In this document: one piece after another, positions 25,219 to 34,159 of the stretch
Layout of the letters: every line of letters starts with the position of its first letter
Position numbering within the stretch: position 1 is the stretch's first letter
Assembly (NCBI GenBank): GCA_030426265.1
Contig: JAUHYP010000004.1
Location: 1-64,000 of the forward strand
Direction of reading: 5' to 3'
DNA from: Gammaproteobacteria bacterium
Lineage (GTDB): Bacteria; Pseudomonadota; Gammaproteobacteria; Xanthomonadales; SZUA-36
Length of the DNA: 64,000 bases
Position numbers and translations under genes: made by a program
Notes under the pieces: model-generated
What the model was told of the DNA's origin: nothing
Seen by the model: only the letters and a program-made list of their open reading frames with translations
Databases searched by the model: none

Positions 25219-26967
25219 TCAATGATCGTCGGCTGCGCGCCTCGCCGCCAGGAGGTGCGCCACTCGCCGCTGGACGGGCTCGGGCAGGCGGCCGAAAAGG
25301 CCTGGCCGCGGCACTTCCTTCATCACGTCGATCACGGTGAGCCCGGGACGGTGCGAATAGGTGTGGGCGCCCTTGAGATCAGGCTCCCAGTCCGGCTGGA
25401 TGCGATTGACGATCTGCTCGGAATACCGCTCCGGCCCCAGTTCGTTGATTTCGTGAAGTGTCATTCCTCCTCCGTAACGGCGGCTGCAGTCCTGGGAAGG
25501 GCGAAGCAGTGACTCGCCCGTCCGGTAGAGGGGACCGGCCGGGCGGGCGCAGCGCACGTCGGAGCGGATCGGATTGTCCGGATGGGGCGTCCAGGCGCCG
25601 TCGAGCAGGTCTCCCTCGTTCACGAACAGAAACAGCTCGGTCCAGGACGAGGCGCCCGGGTTCTCGACCTGGTTGCCGAACAGGTACCAGCGCCCGTCAT
25701 GGCGTTCCAGGGTTGCGTCGACGATGTAGTGGTCCTCCAGGATGCGCCGGCGTAGTTCCCATTGATCCGGAAACTCCGTGCACTCGTAGAGCTCGACCGC
25801 CCGGTTGCTGGCGGTCTCGGGAATCATCCAGAGCCGCTGGTCCCAGTGGAACACGAAGGGGTAGGAAAGGTGGTAGGGACGTTCGAGGACCGTCCGGGGC
25901 GGCAGCGGCCGGTGGTGGTCGTCAAAGCTGATCATCGAGATGTGGCCCTTGTCCGTTGCTTCGGGCAGGTCCTCGAAGAAAATGTGCCAGTGGCCTTCGT
26001 GAAACAGCGGCATCGGGTCGGCCCAGTAACGATCCCGTGATGGCACCAGGGATTCGAACTGCCGGAAAGCTGTCGACGGTTCCTCACCGAAGGCGTAACG
26101 CAGGTGCCAGTGCTCCTGGAACAGCCGATAACGTATCGAGCGTTTCAGGCGCTTGGCCAGCAGATGCAGAAGGTGTCTCGCCAGGCGTGGCGCGCCCGGT
26201 GAAAACGCGGCAGCCGCCTGCGATGCGCCCTGGCCGGCGGGTGCGGCCGGCAGGGCGGCATTTCCCAGCCGATGCAGTCGCTCGAGTTCGCGGGGGACCA
26301 ACGACAGGGCGCCCCACATCAGCGTCTCGCGGTTGGTGGCGACCAGGGTGGGGTGGGTTTCCGTTCGGGTCCGCGCGAGGACGGACCGGGTCTCGGGACC
26401 TCCGGACTGCATGCTCAACTGGGCGCCGGTGGTCGGCTCATCCTCGATCACTTCGCGGAATCCGGCGGCGGTGTCACCGATGAGCGGTGTGTGGCCGTCG
26501 GCGGCCAGCAGGGACCAGGTGCCGTAGCGCGCCAGCGAGGCCCCGCCGGCGTCCGGCCACCCGGCGACGAGGAGCAGCAGCACGTCGATATCCAGGGCCC
26601 GGATGCGCTCGATGTCGGCCGCCGCCAGTTCGATGGACGTATCCGTCACCGCCGCGGTGAGCCGGAGGCAGGGGACATCGGCACAGCGATTTTCGATGGA
26701 ACACGGCTCGAATGCGCTTCCCTGGGTCGGTGCGCCGTACTGCTGGATCGTCGACTGAAGCCACGCGCGCGGGGATCGCTGCCGGCCGGTGCGCTCACCC
26801 TGTTCAGGCGGCGGATTCTGGCGCAGGACCAGGTGCGTGATGTCGGCCGAAGGGGAAGCGTCGATGCGCGCCAGCATGCGTTCGACCCAGCTTGCGACAG
26901 TGAACCCGTCGAGCAGGAGTCCGACCCTCAGCGGGGGCGGGTTTGATGCCTCAGCGTTCTGATTCAA
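25219..26967 (-). CDS. Formyltransferase-like domain fused to a beta-propeller of the glucosamine-IPC-transferase (GINT1) N-domain type
   Basis: A 582-residue protein. The N-terminal 230 residues (LRVGLLLDGFTVASWVERML, then DIDVLLLLVAGWP, YGTWSLLAADG) have the Rossmann pattern of formyltransferase-like proteins, but no clear HxSLLP-type catalytic motif is seen. The C-terminal 290 residues (RDRYWADPMPLFHEGHWHIF, HLSYPFVF, MIPETASNRAVELYEC, DATLERHDGRWYLFGN, RSDVRCARPAG, DCSRRYGGGMT) match the five-bladed propeller of GINT1_N/GH43-like proteins common in polysaccharide loci. It is the first gene leftward from the central divergent region. A sugar-modifying or binding role is likely. The activity is not deducible. 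Confidence 0.72.
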   Translation of the reverse strand: MNQNAEASNPPPLRVGLLLDGFTVASWVERMLARIDASPSADITHLVLRQNPPPEQGERTGRQRSPRAWLQSTIQQYGAPTQGSAFEPCSIENRCADVPCLRLTAAVTDTSIELAAADIERIRALDIDVLLLLVAGWPDAGGASLARYGTWSLLAADGHTPLIGDTAAGFREVIEDEPTTGAQLSMQSGGPETRSVLARTRTETHPTLVATNRETLMWGALSLVPRELERLHRLGNAALPAAPAGQGASQAAAAFSPGAPRLARHLLHLLAKRLKRSIRYRLFQEHWHLRYAFGEEPSTAFRQFESLVPSRDRYWADPMPLFHEGHWHIFFEDLPEATDKGHISMISFDDHHRPLPPRTVLERPYHLSYPFVFHWDQRLWMIPETASNRAVELYECTEFPDQWELRRRILEDHYIVDATLERHDGRWYLFGNQVENPGASSWTELFLFVNEGDLLDGAWTPHPDNPIRSDVRCARPAGPLYRTGESLLRPSQDCSRRYGGGMTLHEINELGPERYSEQIVNRIQPDWEPDLKGAHTYSHRPGLTVIDVMKEVPRPGLFGRLPEPVQRRVAHLLAARRAADDH

Positions 26968-27467
26968 ATCGATCCCCAGGGGGTCGCAGCCGGTGGCCTG
27001 AACCGATGACAGGGTGTTCGGCTCGCCCGGACGTGCTCACGGTGAGCGGCTCGAAATCCATGCAGCATATCAGCAATGCCGGTCCCTCCACGTCGTCACC
27101 GGCAATGTAACCGGACCGTAACGTTCTCTGCGAGTTCGGCAGGCCGGGGATTTTCCCGACACGGGCGAAATTGCGGTAAATTCGATCTATTAAATCCCTA
27201 AATAACTGAATTACAAATATAAAAACAGATGGCGCCTTTAGAGTCGCACGGGTTTCCATCCATTTTTGATCAGTGGTTTCCAGGAAAGGAATAGGGTTTT
27301 TCCCCAATCGCAAGCTGTCGGAGCGCCGCCTAAGCTTCGTGTGGCAATAAGGGAAACTTGGTTCAGTGACTCTGCTGAACTCGAGTATTGCACAAGGGCA
27401 TGGAAGCTCCAGTTGGTGACCAAGGGGGTTCGACCATGCCATTTCTGCTGCAGGGCTGTGCAGGCAC
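26968..27467. promoter_or_regulatory. 500-bp divergent intergenic region between the NRPS/PKS block and the EPS operon
   Basis: No convincing gene lies here. The stretch 27178-27240 is strongly AT-rich for this genome and includes TTGTAA and TTTAAT on the minus strand, spaced 17 bases apart, a weak promoter candidate for the leftward gene. An inverted repeat lies at 27361-27380. I see no clear sigma-54 -24/-12 pair. Both large transcription units must start from here, so shared control is plausible. Confidence 0.5.
27361..27380. repeat. Inverted repeat, possible operator
   Basis: GTTCAG and CTGAAC arms are separated by eight bases, 88 bases before the outer-membrane-protein start. Candidate regulator-binding site in the divergent region. 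Confidence 0.3.
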
Positions 27468-28658
27468 ATGACGCACAGCCCATCACTCACTCCGCGGATT
27501 CCGCGCTGCCTGGCGATTGCCTGCGCGGCGGGAATGTTGCTGTTCACCTCGTCGGTTTTTGCCCAGTCAGGCCTTTACTTCGTCCCCTGGGTGACCGTCG
27601 AGCAAGTCTATGACGACAACATCTTCTTCGACAGCGAGAACGAGATCTCGGACACCTTCACTCGCGTGAGTCCCCAGCTGGACATCGGTTCCGAGTCGGG
27701 GACGCTGTCCTGGTTGCTGAGCTACCGCATCGACGCCGAGTGGTACAACGACCTGTCCGAACTCGACGACACCACGGCCCGCCAGTTCGGTGTGGGGAGC
27801 TTCGAGTACGCGCCGGATCGCCGCTGGAGCGTCAGGGGCAACACCGAATACACGAAGACCAACTCCGCCCAGGATCTGAGCCTCACACCCGGTGGCGACA
27901 TTCCCGGCCTCGTGGGCAGGGATGAAGCCGAGCGCTTCCTCCTCTCCGGCGGTGTCGGGTACCAGTTCGGCCCGCGTTTTTCGGGTGACCTCGAACTGAC
28001 CTGGATCGATGACGAGCTGATCGGATCGAGCGAGACCGAAACCACGGCGGTGACCGCGCTGGTGGAGCAGGTCATGTCGCCGACCCGATCGCTGCAGTAC
28101 GGCTACGAATACCGCCGTTACGAGTTCGAAGACTTCGTCGACATCGACCCGTTCGCGATCGCCGAGGAAACGCAGACCAGCAACACCGCCTGGCTGGGCC
28201 TGGTCCAGGAAACGGGCGAAACGTCCACCCTGGAGCTTCGGGCAGGGCCCCGGTTCTCCGACGGCGACGTGGACCCCTATTTCTACGGCAACTGGCGCCG
28301 CAACTACGCCCGCGGCAGCGCGGCGGTCGAGGCGCGCTGGGACGAATCCATCGTGCTGGGAGAGTTCACCAAGCTGGAGACGCGCTCGCTGGAGGGCAAC
28401 TGGACGCACCGGTTCACCTCGAAGCTGGAAGCCCGGGCCAGCGCCGGTTACGCCTACCTGGATGGCCCTGACTACACGCTGGACATCTTCTCCGTGGAAG
28501 TGCGCGGGAGATACGAGCTCAGCCGCTACGTCTCCCTGACGGCCCGGTACAGCTTCAACGACCAGAAGGAAGAACGCATCGGCCTGCCGAACGAGCGGGT
28601 CACCCACAACGTGGCGATGCTGGGCATCACGTTTACCCGTCCCCGTCGCGGATCGTGA
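27468..28658 (+). CDS. Outer-membrane beta-barrel protein of the EPS locus
   Basis: A 396-residue exported protein. A signal peptide (CLAIACAAGMLLFTSSVFAQ) is followed by a tyrosine-rich, alternating beta-strand protein with many short strands such as WLLSYRIDAEWYN and LQYGYEYRRYEF, and it ends in a strand (HNVAMLGITFTRPRRGS). The composition and the opening VEQVYDDNIFFD resemble the PEP-CTERM-associated outer-membrane proteins (TIGR03016-like) that sit beside Wza in exosortase loci. First gene of the EPS operon; its stop overlaps the GTG of the exporter gene. It likely helps polysaccharide cross the outer membrane. Confidence 0.75.
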   Translation: MTHSPSLTPRIPRCLAIACAAGMLLFTSSVFAQSGLYFVPWVTVEQVYDDNIFFDSENEISDTFTRVSPQLDIGSESGTLSWLLSYRIDAEWYNDLSELDDTTARQFGVGSFEYAPDRRWSVRGNTEYTKTNSAQDLSLTPGGDIPGLVGRDEAERFLLSGGVGYQFGPRFSGDLELTWIDDELIGSSETETTAVTALVEQVMSPTRSLQYGYEYRRYEFEDFVDIDPFAIAEETQTSNTAWLGLVQETGETSTLELRAGPRFSDGDVDPYFYGNWRRNYARGSAAVEARWDESIVLGEFTKLETRSLEGNWTHRFTSKLEARASAGYAYLDGPDYTLDIFSVEVRGRYELSRYVSLTARYSFNDQKEERIGLPNERVTHNVAMLGITFTRPRRGS

Positions 28659-29350
28659 AGGAGCGAGATCTGAACGCCATGAAACGAGATGAATTCGAGG
28701 GGCTCCCGGTCGCCGGAGCGCGCACCGCGCGAAGCGCTCGATCGGTGGTGCGTGCCGGTTTGCTCGGCGTGCTGTGCGCCGTCCTTGCCGGTGCTACGCC
28801 GGCGATCGGCCAGGAAACCAGCGGCGCCCGAGCGCTCGACCCCGCTGCCTGGGGGCCGATCATGGACTACCGGATCGGGCCGTCCGATGTACTGACCATC
28901 CGGGTGCGCCGCAACGAAGACCTCAACCAGACCGTCACCGTACGGCCCGACGGAAAACTGTCCCTCGCCCTGCTGGGTGACGTCGTGGCGGCCGGCCTGA
29001 CGCCCGCCGAGCTGCAGAGCGAAATCGAAGCGGCGCTCAAGGAGTACGTCAACATCGTGGCCGGCGAGGTGACCGTCATCGTGGACGCGGTCCACAGCTA
29101 CCGGGTCTCGGTACTCGGCGAAGTGCGCCAGCCCGGTCGCTTCGAGTTCCAGATCCGGGTGTCCGTGCTGGACGCACTGGCGCAGGCGGGCGGGCTGACC
29201 GAGTTCGCCGCCCGCTCGAAGATCCAGATCTTCCGGACCTACCGGGGCCAGAACGAGAAACTCGAATTCGACTACGACCAGCTCGTGAAATCGCAGGGAA
29301 CCGCGGCCTGGGTGCCGGTGCTTCCCGGCGACATCATCCTGGTTCCCTGA
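28655..29350 (+). CDS. Wza-like polysaccharide export protein (Poly_export plus SLBB)
   Basis: A 231-residue periplasmic/outer-membrane export protein. A signal peptide (VVRAGLLGVLCAVLAGATPA) ending near AIGQ precedes a polysaccharide export domain (GPSDVLTIRVRRNEDL, VRPDGKLSLALLGDVVAAG) and one SLBB domain (VSVLGEVRQPGRFEF, LDALAQAGGLTEFA, VPVLPGDIILVP). No lipobox cysteine is seen, unlike Wza itself. It starts at GTG overlapping the preceding stop; an ATG eight codons later (28679) is possible. It forms the export channel with the chain-length protein encoded 16 bases downstream. Confidence 0.9.
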   Translation: MKERDLNAMKRDEFEGLPVAGARTARSARSVVRAGLLGVLCAVLAGATPAIGQETSGARALDPAAWGPIMDYRIGPSDVLTIRVRRNEDLNQTVTVRPDGKLSLALLGDVVAAGLTPAELQSEIEAALKEYVNIVAGEVTVIVDAVHSYRVSVLGEVRQPGRFEFQIRVSVLDALAQAGGLTEFAARSKIQIFRTYRGQNEKLEFDYDQLVKSQGTAAWVPVLPGDIILVP

Positions 29351-29366
29351 GAGAGAACACGCAGGT

Positions 29367-30908
29367 ATGGCAGACAAATACGACAGCCGAACCCTCATCG
29401 AGTCGGCCTATGAAATCTGGCGGCGGCGCAAGTGGGTGCTCGTCATCAGCTTCCTCAGCGTTTTCGGTCTCGCGGCCGGCCTCGTGATGGCCCTGCCCGA
29501 TCTCTACCGATCCTCGACGACGCTGATTGTCGGACAGGACGGCGTGACCGAATCGCTGGTGGAAAACAACGTCTCCACGGAACTCGAACTGCGTCTCGGC
29601 ATCATCCGCCAGGCACTGCTCAGCCGGGGCCAGCTCCAGGAGGTCATCGACGAGTTCAATCTCTACGAGGACATGCGCAAGACGGAGCCTCCGGCTTCCG
29701 TGATCGATCGCCTGCGCAAGGACATCGACATCGAGCAGCAGGCCTACGCCCAGCCGCAGTGGGGGCAGAGCGCCACGTTCGAGGTCACGATCAGCTACCA
29801 GGCCTGGGATCCCGAACTGGCGGCCGACGTCGCCAACCACCTCGCCGGGCGCTACCAGGCGGAAAACGAACGCGGCCGCTCCGTACAGGCGACACGGGCC
29901 ACGGACATCATCTACGAGCAACTCGAGGGCGCGCGGGAGGAATTCCAGTTCCAGGAACAGCGCATGACCGAGTTCAGGAACCAGCACATGGGCAACCTTC
30001 CGGAGCAGAAGGACGTCAACCTGGCGACCCTGACGCGCCTGAACGCCGAGCTGCGAAGCAACGATGAGCGGCAAATGCAATTGACGCGGCGCCGTGAAGA
30101 GTTGCTGGACATCGTCGCCGTCGGCAATTCCGGCAGCGTGTCCGATGTCGTCCCCGGAAGGCTGCGACTCGAGAAGATGAAGAAGGACCTCGAGCAGTTG
30201 CGGGGGCGCTACACGGACAACCACCCGGAGGTCATCCGTCTCGAACGCGACATCCAGGCGCTCACCTTCGAGGTCGTGAACTCCGCATCCAACTCCGGGG
30301 GCGCCCGCTCAGAGGCTTCCCGGGACCAGTTCTCGGTGGAAATGGACCGGGACATGGCCTGGCTGATTTCCGAGGAACGGCGCCTGCAGAAGGACATCGA
30401 TGCCCTGACCCTGAAGATCGAGGGCATACCGCGTATCGAACAGCAACTGAGCCGGTTGAGCTACGACTACGATGCTGCCCGGGAAAAGTACCAGGAACTT
30501 CAGAAGCGGTTCCAGGATGCCGTCCTGGCGCAATCCCTGGAGACCGAGAAGAACCAGGAAGTGAGCGTGGCCGAGGTCGCCATTGCCCCGGATTACCCCT
30601 CGGCGCCCCATCGCACGAGGTTGCTGTTCGTGGGCCTGGTCCTCGCCGGCGGATTCGCCGTCTGCATGCTGTTGCTGGCCGAACAGCTGAACAAGACCTT
30701 TCACTCCGTCCGCGAACTGCGGAAGTTCACGCGCATTCCCGTCCTCGCCAGCATCGGCACCATCCAGACCGAGCGTGACCGCTTGATGGGATGGGCGCGA
30801 TTCGGGATGGACACCCTGATCGTCGGCGCTGGCCTGGTTCTCCTCACCGCCGCGAGTTATCACGTGGGCCAGGGTGGAACGGGCCTGGTCTGGGCGATTT
30901 CAGGATAG
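29367..30908 (+). CDS. Wzz/GumC-like chain-length determinant (XrtA-type), without kinase domain
   Basis: A 513-residue inner-membrane polysaccharide co-polymerase. An N-terminal Wzz domain has a transmembrane segment (WVLVISFLSVFGLAAGLVMA) and STTLIVGQDG. A long coiled-coil periplasmic region (about 160-400) follows, then the PDYPSAPHRTR proline motif and a second transmembrane segment. A third hydrophobic stretch lies near the end (DTLIVGAGLVLLTAASY). The autokinase is absent here and encoded separately by the next gene, as in GumC or exosortase-A systems. It controls chain length together with the ATPase at 30941. Confidence 0.9.
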   Translation: MADKYDSRTLIESAYEIWRRRKWVLVISFLSVFGLAAGLVMALPDLYRSSTTLIVGQDGVTESLVENNVSTELELRLGIIRQALLSRGQLQEVIDEFNLYEDMRKTEPPASVIDRLRKDIDIEQQAYAQPQWGQSATFEVTISYQAWDPELAADVANHLAGRYQAENERGRSVQATRATDIIYEQLEGAREEFQFQEQRMTEFRNQHMGNLPEQKDVNLATLTRLNAELRSNDERQMQLTRRREELLDIVAVGNSGSVSDVVPGRLRLEKMKKDLEQLRGRYTDNHPEVIRLERDIQALTFEVVNSASNSGGARSEASRDQFSVEMDRDMAWLISEERRLQKDIDALTLKIEGIPRIEQQLSRLSYDYDAAREKYQELQKRFQDAVLAQSLETEKNQEVSVAEVAIAPDYPSAPHRTRLLFVGLVLAGGFAVCMLLLAEQLNKTFHSVRELRKFTRIPVLASIGTIQTERDRLMGWARFGMDTLIVGAGLVLLTAASYHVGQGGTGLVWAISG

Positions 30909-30940
30909 CCGTCGATGAACACATTGAAAGGAACGTCATC

Positions 30941-31705
30941 ATGTCAGTGACCACATCCCCCGCCTCGGAGCCACAGGCAGTACCCGCACGGCTCGCGACA
31001 CCCCCCGTGACCACGGCACGGACCGCGGATGAGTCCCAGGAAGTCGGTGCAAACGTCGATCCCCACCTGGTCTGCCTGCTGGAACCGAGTTCCGAGCATG
31101 CGGAGAGCTACTACCGGCTGAGATACGGGCTCGAGAAACGGCGCGTGGAGGATTCCGCCCTGGTCGTGGGTGTGACCAGCCCCAGCCCCGGGGACGGCAA
31201 GACACTGACCGGCATCAACCTGGCCGGCGCGCTGGCCAAGGACTCCGGGGCGCGTGTGTTGTTGCTGGACCTGGACCTTCGGCGTGGCGGGGACGGCGTG
31301 TCGGAATACCTGGACATGCGATCGAAGCAGGAACGCGGGATCGTCGACTGGATCCGGGAGACCGACGGCGACGAAACGCCGCACACGCATTTTCTGCGGC
31401 GGTTCAATCTGCACGTCGTCACGGCCGGCAGCAACCCCGAACTGCCCTACGAATTGCTCAAGTCGTCCAGGCTCGACGAGCTGGTTCGCCGGGCACGCAG
31501 GGAGTTCGACTTCGTCATCATCGATGCACCGCAGATTCTCGACCTGCCGGATACGGAGCTGATCGCCCGCCTGGTCGACGGCTTCCTCATCGTCGTCAAG
31601 GCGGACCGGACCCGTCAGCGCCGGCTCGAAGAAGCGCTGAACCTGATGACCGAGGACAAGGTGCTGGGACTCGTCTTCAATGCGGTCGCCGGGCAAGAAC
31701 AGTAA
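30941..31705 (+). CDS. BY-kinase-type/ParA-like ATPase of the CpsD/CapB family
   Basis: A 254-residue cytoplasmic P-loop protein. Walker A is SPSPGDGKT, followed by the second-aspartate motif LLLDLDLRRGG and Walker B FVIIDAP, the layout of bacterial tyrosine kinases that partner with Wzz proteins. The usual tyrosine-rich C-terminal cluster is missing; the protein ends NAVAGQEQ, so autophosphorylation on a tail is doubtful. The ATG at 30941 was chosen because AAAGGA lies eight bases upstream, although the frame is open further back. It likely regulates polymerisation and export through the neighbouring chain-length protein. Confidence 0.87.
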   Translation: MSVTTSPASEPQAVPARLATPPVTTARTADESQEVGANVDPHLVCLLEPSSEHAESYYRLRYGLEKRRVEDSALVVGVTSPSPGDGKTLTGINLAGALAKDSGARVLLLDLDLRRGGDGVSEYLDMRSKQERGIVDWIRETDGDETPHTHFLRRFNLHVVTAGSNPELPYELLKSSRLDELVRRARREFDFVIIDAPQILDLPDTELIARLVDGFLIVVKADRTRQRRLEEALNLMTEDKVLGLVFNAVAGQEQ

Positions 31706-31725
31706 GCCGCCGTTGGTCCCAGTCG

Positions 31726-32817
31726 ATGAGATTCGGAAATCACTCCAGGAGACGCACCCTTGTGCTGGGCACCGGCCCGCTCGTTCGGGAACTGCTCGCG
31801 GAGATCGAGGCGCATTCCCGTTGTGAATACCGCATCGACGGCATCGTCGTGGAGCCATCCTTTGCCGGTGTGAGCTATCACGGCCACCCTGTCCTGGGTT
31901 CGGTCGACACCCTCGAAACCATCCTGAATGAACGCGAGCCGGACGTGATCATCGCCGGCTATGCCCCGGGATCGGTGGAGCTGTTCGAACACCACCTGCT
32001 GGAGGCCAGTCTCAGCCGGGAAATCCGGATCGAGCAGGCAGCGACCGTGTACGAATCGCTGAGCGGAAAGCTGCCCCTGGAGGCCTACGAGATGGAGGAT
32101 GTCATCTATTCCGACACCTTCCGCCCGGGCCGGCTGTCCCTGGTGGCGACCCGGCTGCTGAGCCTGGTGGCGGCGTCCCTCGGCCTGCTGCTGCTGGCGC
32201 CGCTGATGCTGCTGATCGCGCTGCTGATCAAGCTGGACTCCGAGGGTCCGGTGCTGTTCCGGCAGGAACGTTCCGGCCTGAAGGGCCGCAGTTTCCGCCT
32301 GGCGAAATTCCGGACCATGAAGCCGGCGACCGATGCCGGCTCCCAGTGGGAAGGCGACAACGCCCACCGGATCACCCGGGTCGGCCACTGGCTGCGGAAA
32401 TTCCGGCTCGACGAGCTGCCCCAGTTTTTCAACATCCTTCGTGGCGACATGAACCTCGTCGGACCCCGGCCGCATCCGTCCTGCAACATCGCGCTGCTCG
32501 CGCTGGTGGCCAGAAACACGCCGGACTCCGGCATGCCCATTCCCTATTACGCCCTGCGCTCCAGTGTACGACCCGGAATCACCGGCTGGGCGCAGGTCCG
32601 CTACCGCTACGCCAACAACCTGCAGGAAGAGATCGAGAAGCTGCACTTCGACCTCTACTACATCAAGCACTACTCCCTGCGTCTCGACCTGCGCATCCTG
32701 CTGGAAACCGTCTGGGTCGTGGTTGCAGGCTACATCGTGAATGCGGATTCCGGGCAGGCGCCCGAATCGGCCAGTGCGCCCCGGATATCGGGTAGCGAGC
32801 AGGCGACGACCTCTTGA
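31726..32817 (+). CDS. Initiating sugar transferase (polyprenyl-phosphate hexose-1-phosphate transferase family)
   Basis: A 363-residue protein. The N-terminal 130 residues form a Rossmann-like CoA-binding-type domain (TLVLGTGPLVRELL, PDVIIAGYAPG). The bacterial sugar transferase domain follows, with one membrane segment (LLSLVAASLGLLLLAPLMLL), then GPVLFRQERSGLKG, FRLAKFRTM, KFRLDELPQFFNILRGDM, VGPRPHP and PGITGWAQV. The four N-terminal membrane helices of WbaP/WcaJ are absent, as in the EpsB-like enzymes of exosortase loci. It transfers the first sugar phosphate to undecaprenyl phosphate and so starts the repeat unit. Confidence 0.92.
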   Translation: MRFGNHSRRRTLVLGTGPLVRELLAEIEAHSRCEYRIDGIVVEPSFAGVSYHGHPVLGSVDTLETILNEREPDVIIAGYAPGSVELFEHHLLEASLSREIRIEQAATVYESLSGKLPLEAYEMEDVIYSDTFRPGRLSLVATRLLSLVAASLGLLLLAPLMLLIALLIKLDSEGPVLFRQERSGLKGRSFRLAKFRTMKPATDAGSQWEGDNAHRITRVGHWLRKFRLDELPQFFNILRGDMNLVGPRPHPSCNIALLALVARNTPDSGMPIPYYALRSSVRPGITGWAQVRYRYANNLQEEIEKLHFDLYYIKHYSLRLDLRILLETVWVVVAGYIVNADSGQAPESASAPRISGSEQATTS

Positions 32818-32851
32818 ATGCGACACCCACCAAGGCCCCAGGGGCGCTCTG

Positions 32852-34159
32852 ATGAGCGCGAATTCCAGCGTCGACTGGTGGCGGCGGCCTGAGCCCGTCC
32901 CCGTGGTCGATCACCCCGCCCGCGCCATGCGGGGCAATCGCCTGTGCCACTGGGCGCTGATCGGATTCACGGTCATCCTGCTGCTGGCCCCGCAGGAGCA
33001 ATTCCCCGTCCTCGCCCCCTTTCGCATCGCCCTGCTGAGCGCAACCGTCGCCGTGCTGGCCTGTGGCTACTACCGGCTGAGGCAGAAGTTGCCGCTGCTG
33101 GAGTTCAGCCCGGAAGTCGTGCTGGTGTTGCTGCTCGTGTGCTGGTCCATGCTCACCGTCGTCTTTTCCTACTGGCCGGGCGGCAGTGTCAGCCTGCTGA
33201 CGGACCGCTTCCTCAAGGCGGTCGTCTGCTTTCTGTTGTTGTCCCATGCCATCAGCAACCTGCGGCAGTTGCAAGCCATCTGCTGGTGCCTGGTCCTGTG
33301 CACCGTGCCCCTGACGCTGACGACCCTGGTCAACTACGCCTCCGGCATCACCATGGGCGCGGTCGACAGCCGGGTGATCGGCTACGCGTCCGGCCTGACG
33401 CAGAACCCCAATGACATGGCGCTGATGCTGAACCTGATCCTGCCGCTGTGTTTCGCCCTGGCGCTGGGCGCCCGCGGCAGGCTCGCCCGCCTGTTGCTGG
33501 CCGGCATCAGCCTGTTGATCGTGCTTGCGGTCATTGCGACGTTTTCACGTGCCGGGTTCCTGACGCTCGCATTCATCGGTGTCTGCTACGCCTGGCTGGT
33601 GCGCCATCGGCCGCAGAGAATCTGGATTCCCGTCGTGCTTCTTTTGGGGGCGCTTGCCCTGCCGCTGGTTCCGGACAGCTACTTCGATCGCATCAGCACG
33701 ATCGTCACGATCGAGGACGACCAGACCAACTCGGCGCAGACACGCCTGTCGGACATGAAGGTGGCGACGGAAGTGGCCTTCAGCCGCCCCGTGGTCGGTT
33801 CGGGAATCGGAATGAGCGCGCTGGCGCTCAACGAGGCCCGGGGCGAGCGCTGGCTGGACGTCCACAATGTCTACCTGCAGGTCGCCGTGGACCTGGGCCT
33901 TCCCGGCCTGCTGTTGTACGTCCTGCTGATGTGGCGTTGCCTGCGGGTGACCGGTGACGTCATTCACGGTCGGTCCGGGCACGCGGCGGAGCCGCGGCAA
34001 CTGGTGCTCCTGGCCGAGGCCCTGCGGGTCAGCCTGCTGGCCTTCGCCGTGTCCGCGATGTTCTATCCCGTGGCCTATCACTTCTACTTCTTCTTTTTCG
34101 CCGGCCTGGCGATCGCTGCCGGCAAGCTTGCCCGCGACACGTTCGAGGCGTCGCGGTGA
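32852..34159 (+). CDS. O-antigen ligase/polymerase-like membrane protein (Wzy type)
   Basis: A 435-residue integral membrane protein with about ten hydrophobic segments, for example CHWALIGFTVILLLAP, VVLVLLLVCWSMLTVVF and LLLAGISLLIVLAVIATFSR. A large periplasmic loop near 290-360 carries RLSDMKVATEVAFSRPVVG, GSGIGM and DVHNVYLQVAVDLGLPGLLL, the signature of the Wzy_C (O-antigen ligase) family. The ATG at 32852 was chosen; the open frame extends further upstream only as antisense-like text overlapping the sugar transferase. It polymerises lipid-linked repeat units at the outer face of the inner membrane. Confidence 0.88.
   Translation: MSANSSVDWWRRPEPVPVVDHPARAMRGNRLCHWALIGFTVILLLAPQEQFPVLAPFRIALLSATVAVLACGYYRLRQKLPLLEFSPEVVLVLLLVCWSMLTVVFSYWPGGSVSLLTDRFLKAVVCFLLLSHAISNLRQLQAICWCLVLCTVPLTLTTLVNYASGITMGAVDSRVIGYASGLTQNPNDMALMLNLILPLCFALALGARGRLARLLLAGISLLIVLAVIATFSRAGFLTLAFIGVCYAWLVRHRPQRIWIPVVLLLGALALPLVPDSYFDRISTIVTIEDDQTNSAQTRLSDMKVATEVAFSRPVVGSGIGMSALALNEARGERWLDVHNVYLQVAVDLGLPGLLLYVLLMWRCLRVTGDVIHGRSGHAAEPRQLVLLAEALRVSLLAFAVSAMFYPVAYHFYFFFFAGLAIAAGKLARDTFEASR

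Noticed and set aside
26968-27467. A sigma-54 promoter, as found in some exosortase EPS loci
   Set aside because: I checked TTGC- and TGGC-like sequences on both strands, and none had GG and GC ten bases apart in proper context.
26951-27547. A 198-codon minus-strand open frame covering the divergent gap
   Set aside because: It overlaps the starts of genes on both sides, has no domain-like or compositionally normal protein text, and covers the AT-rich promoter stretch. It is an accidental frame.
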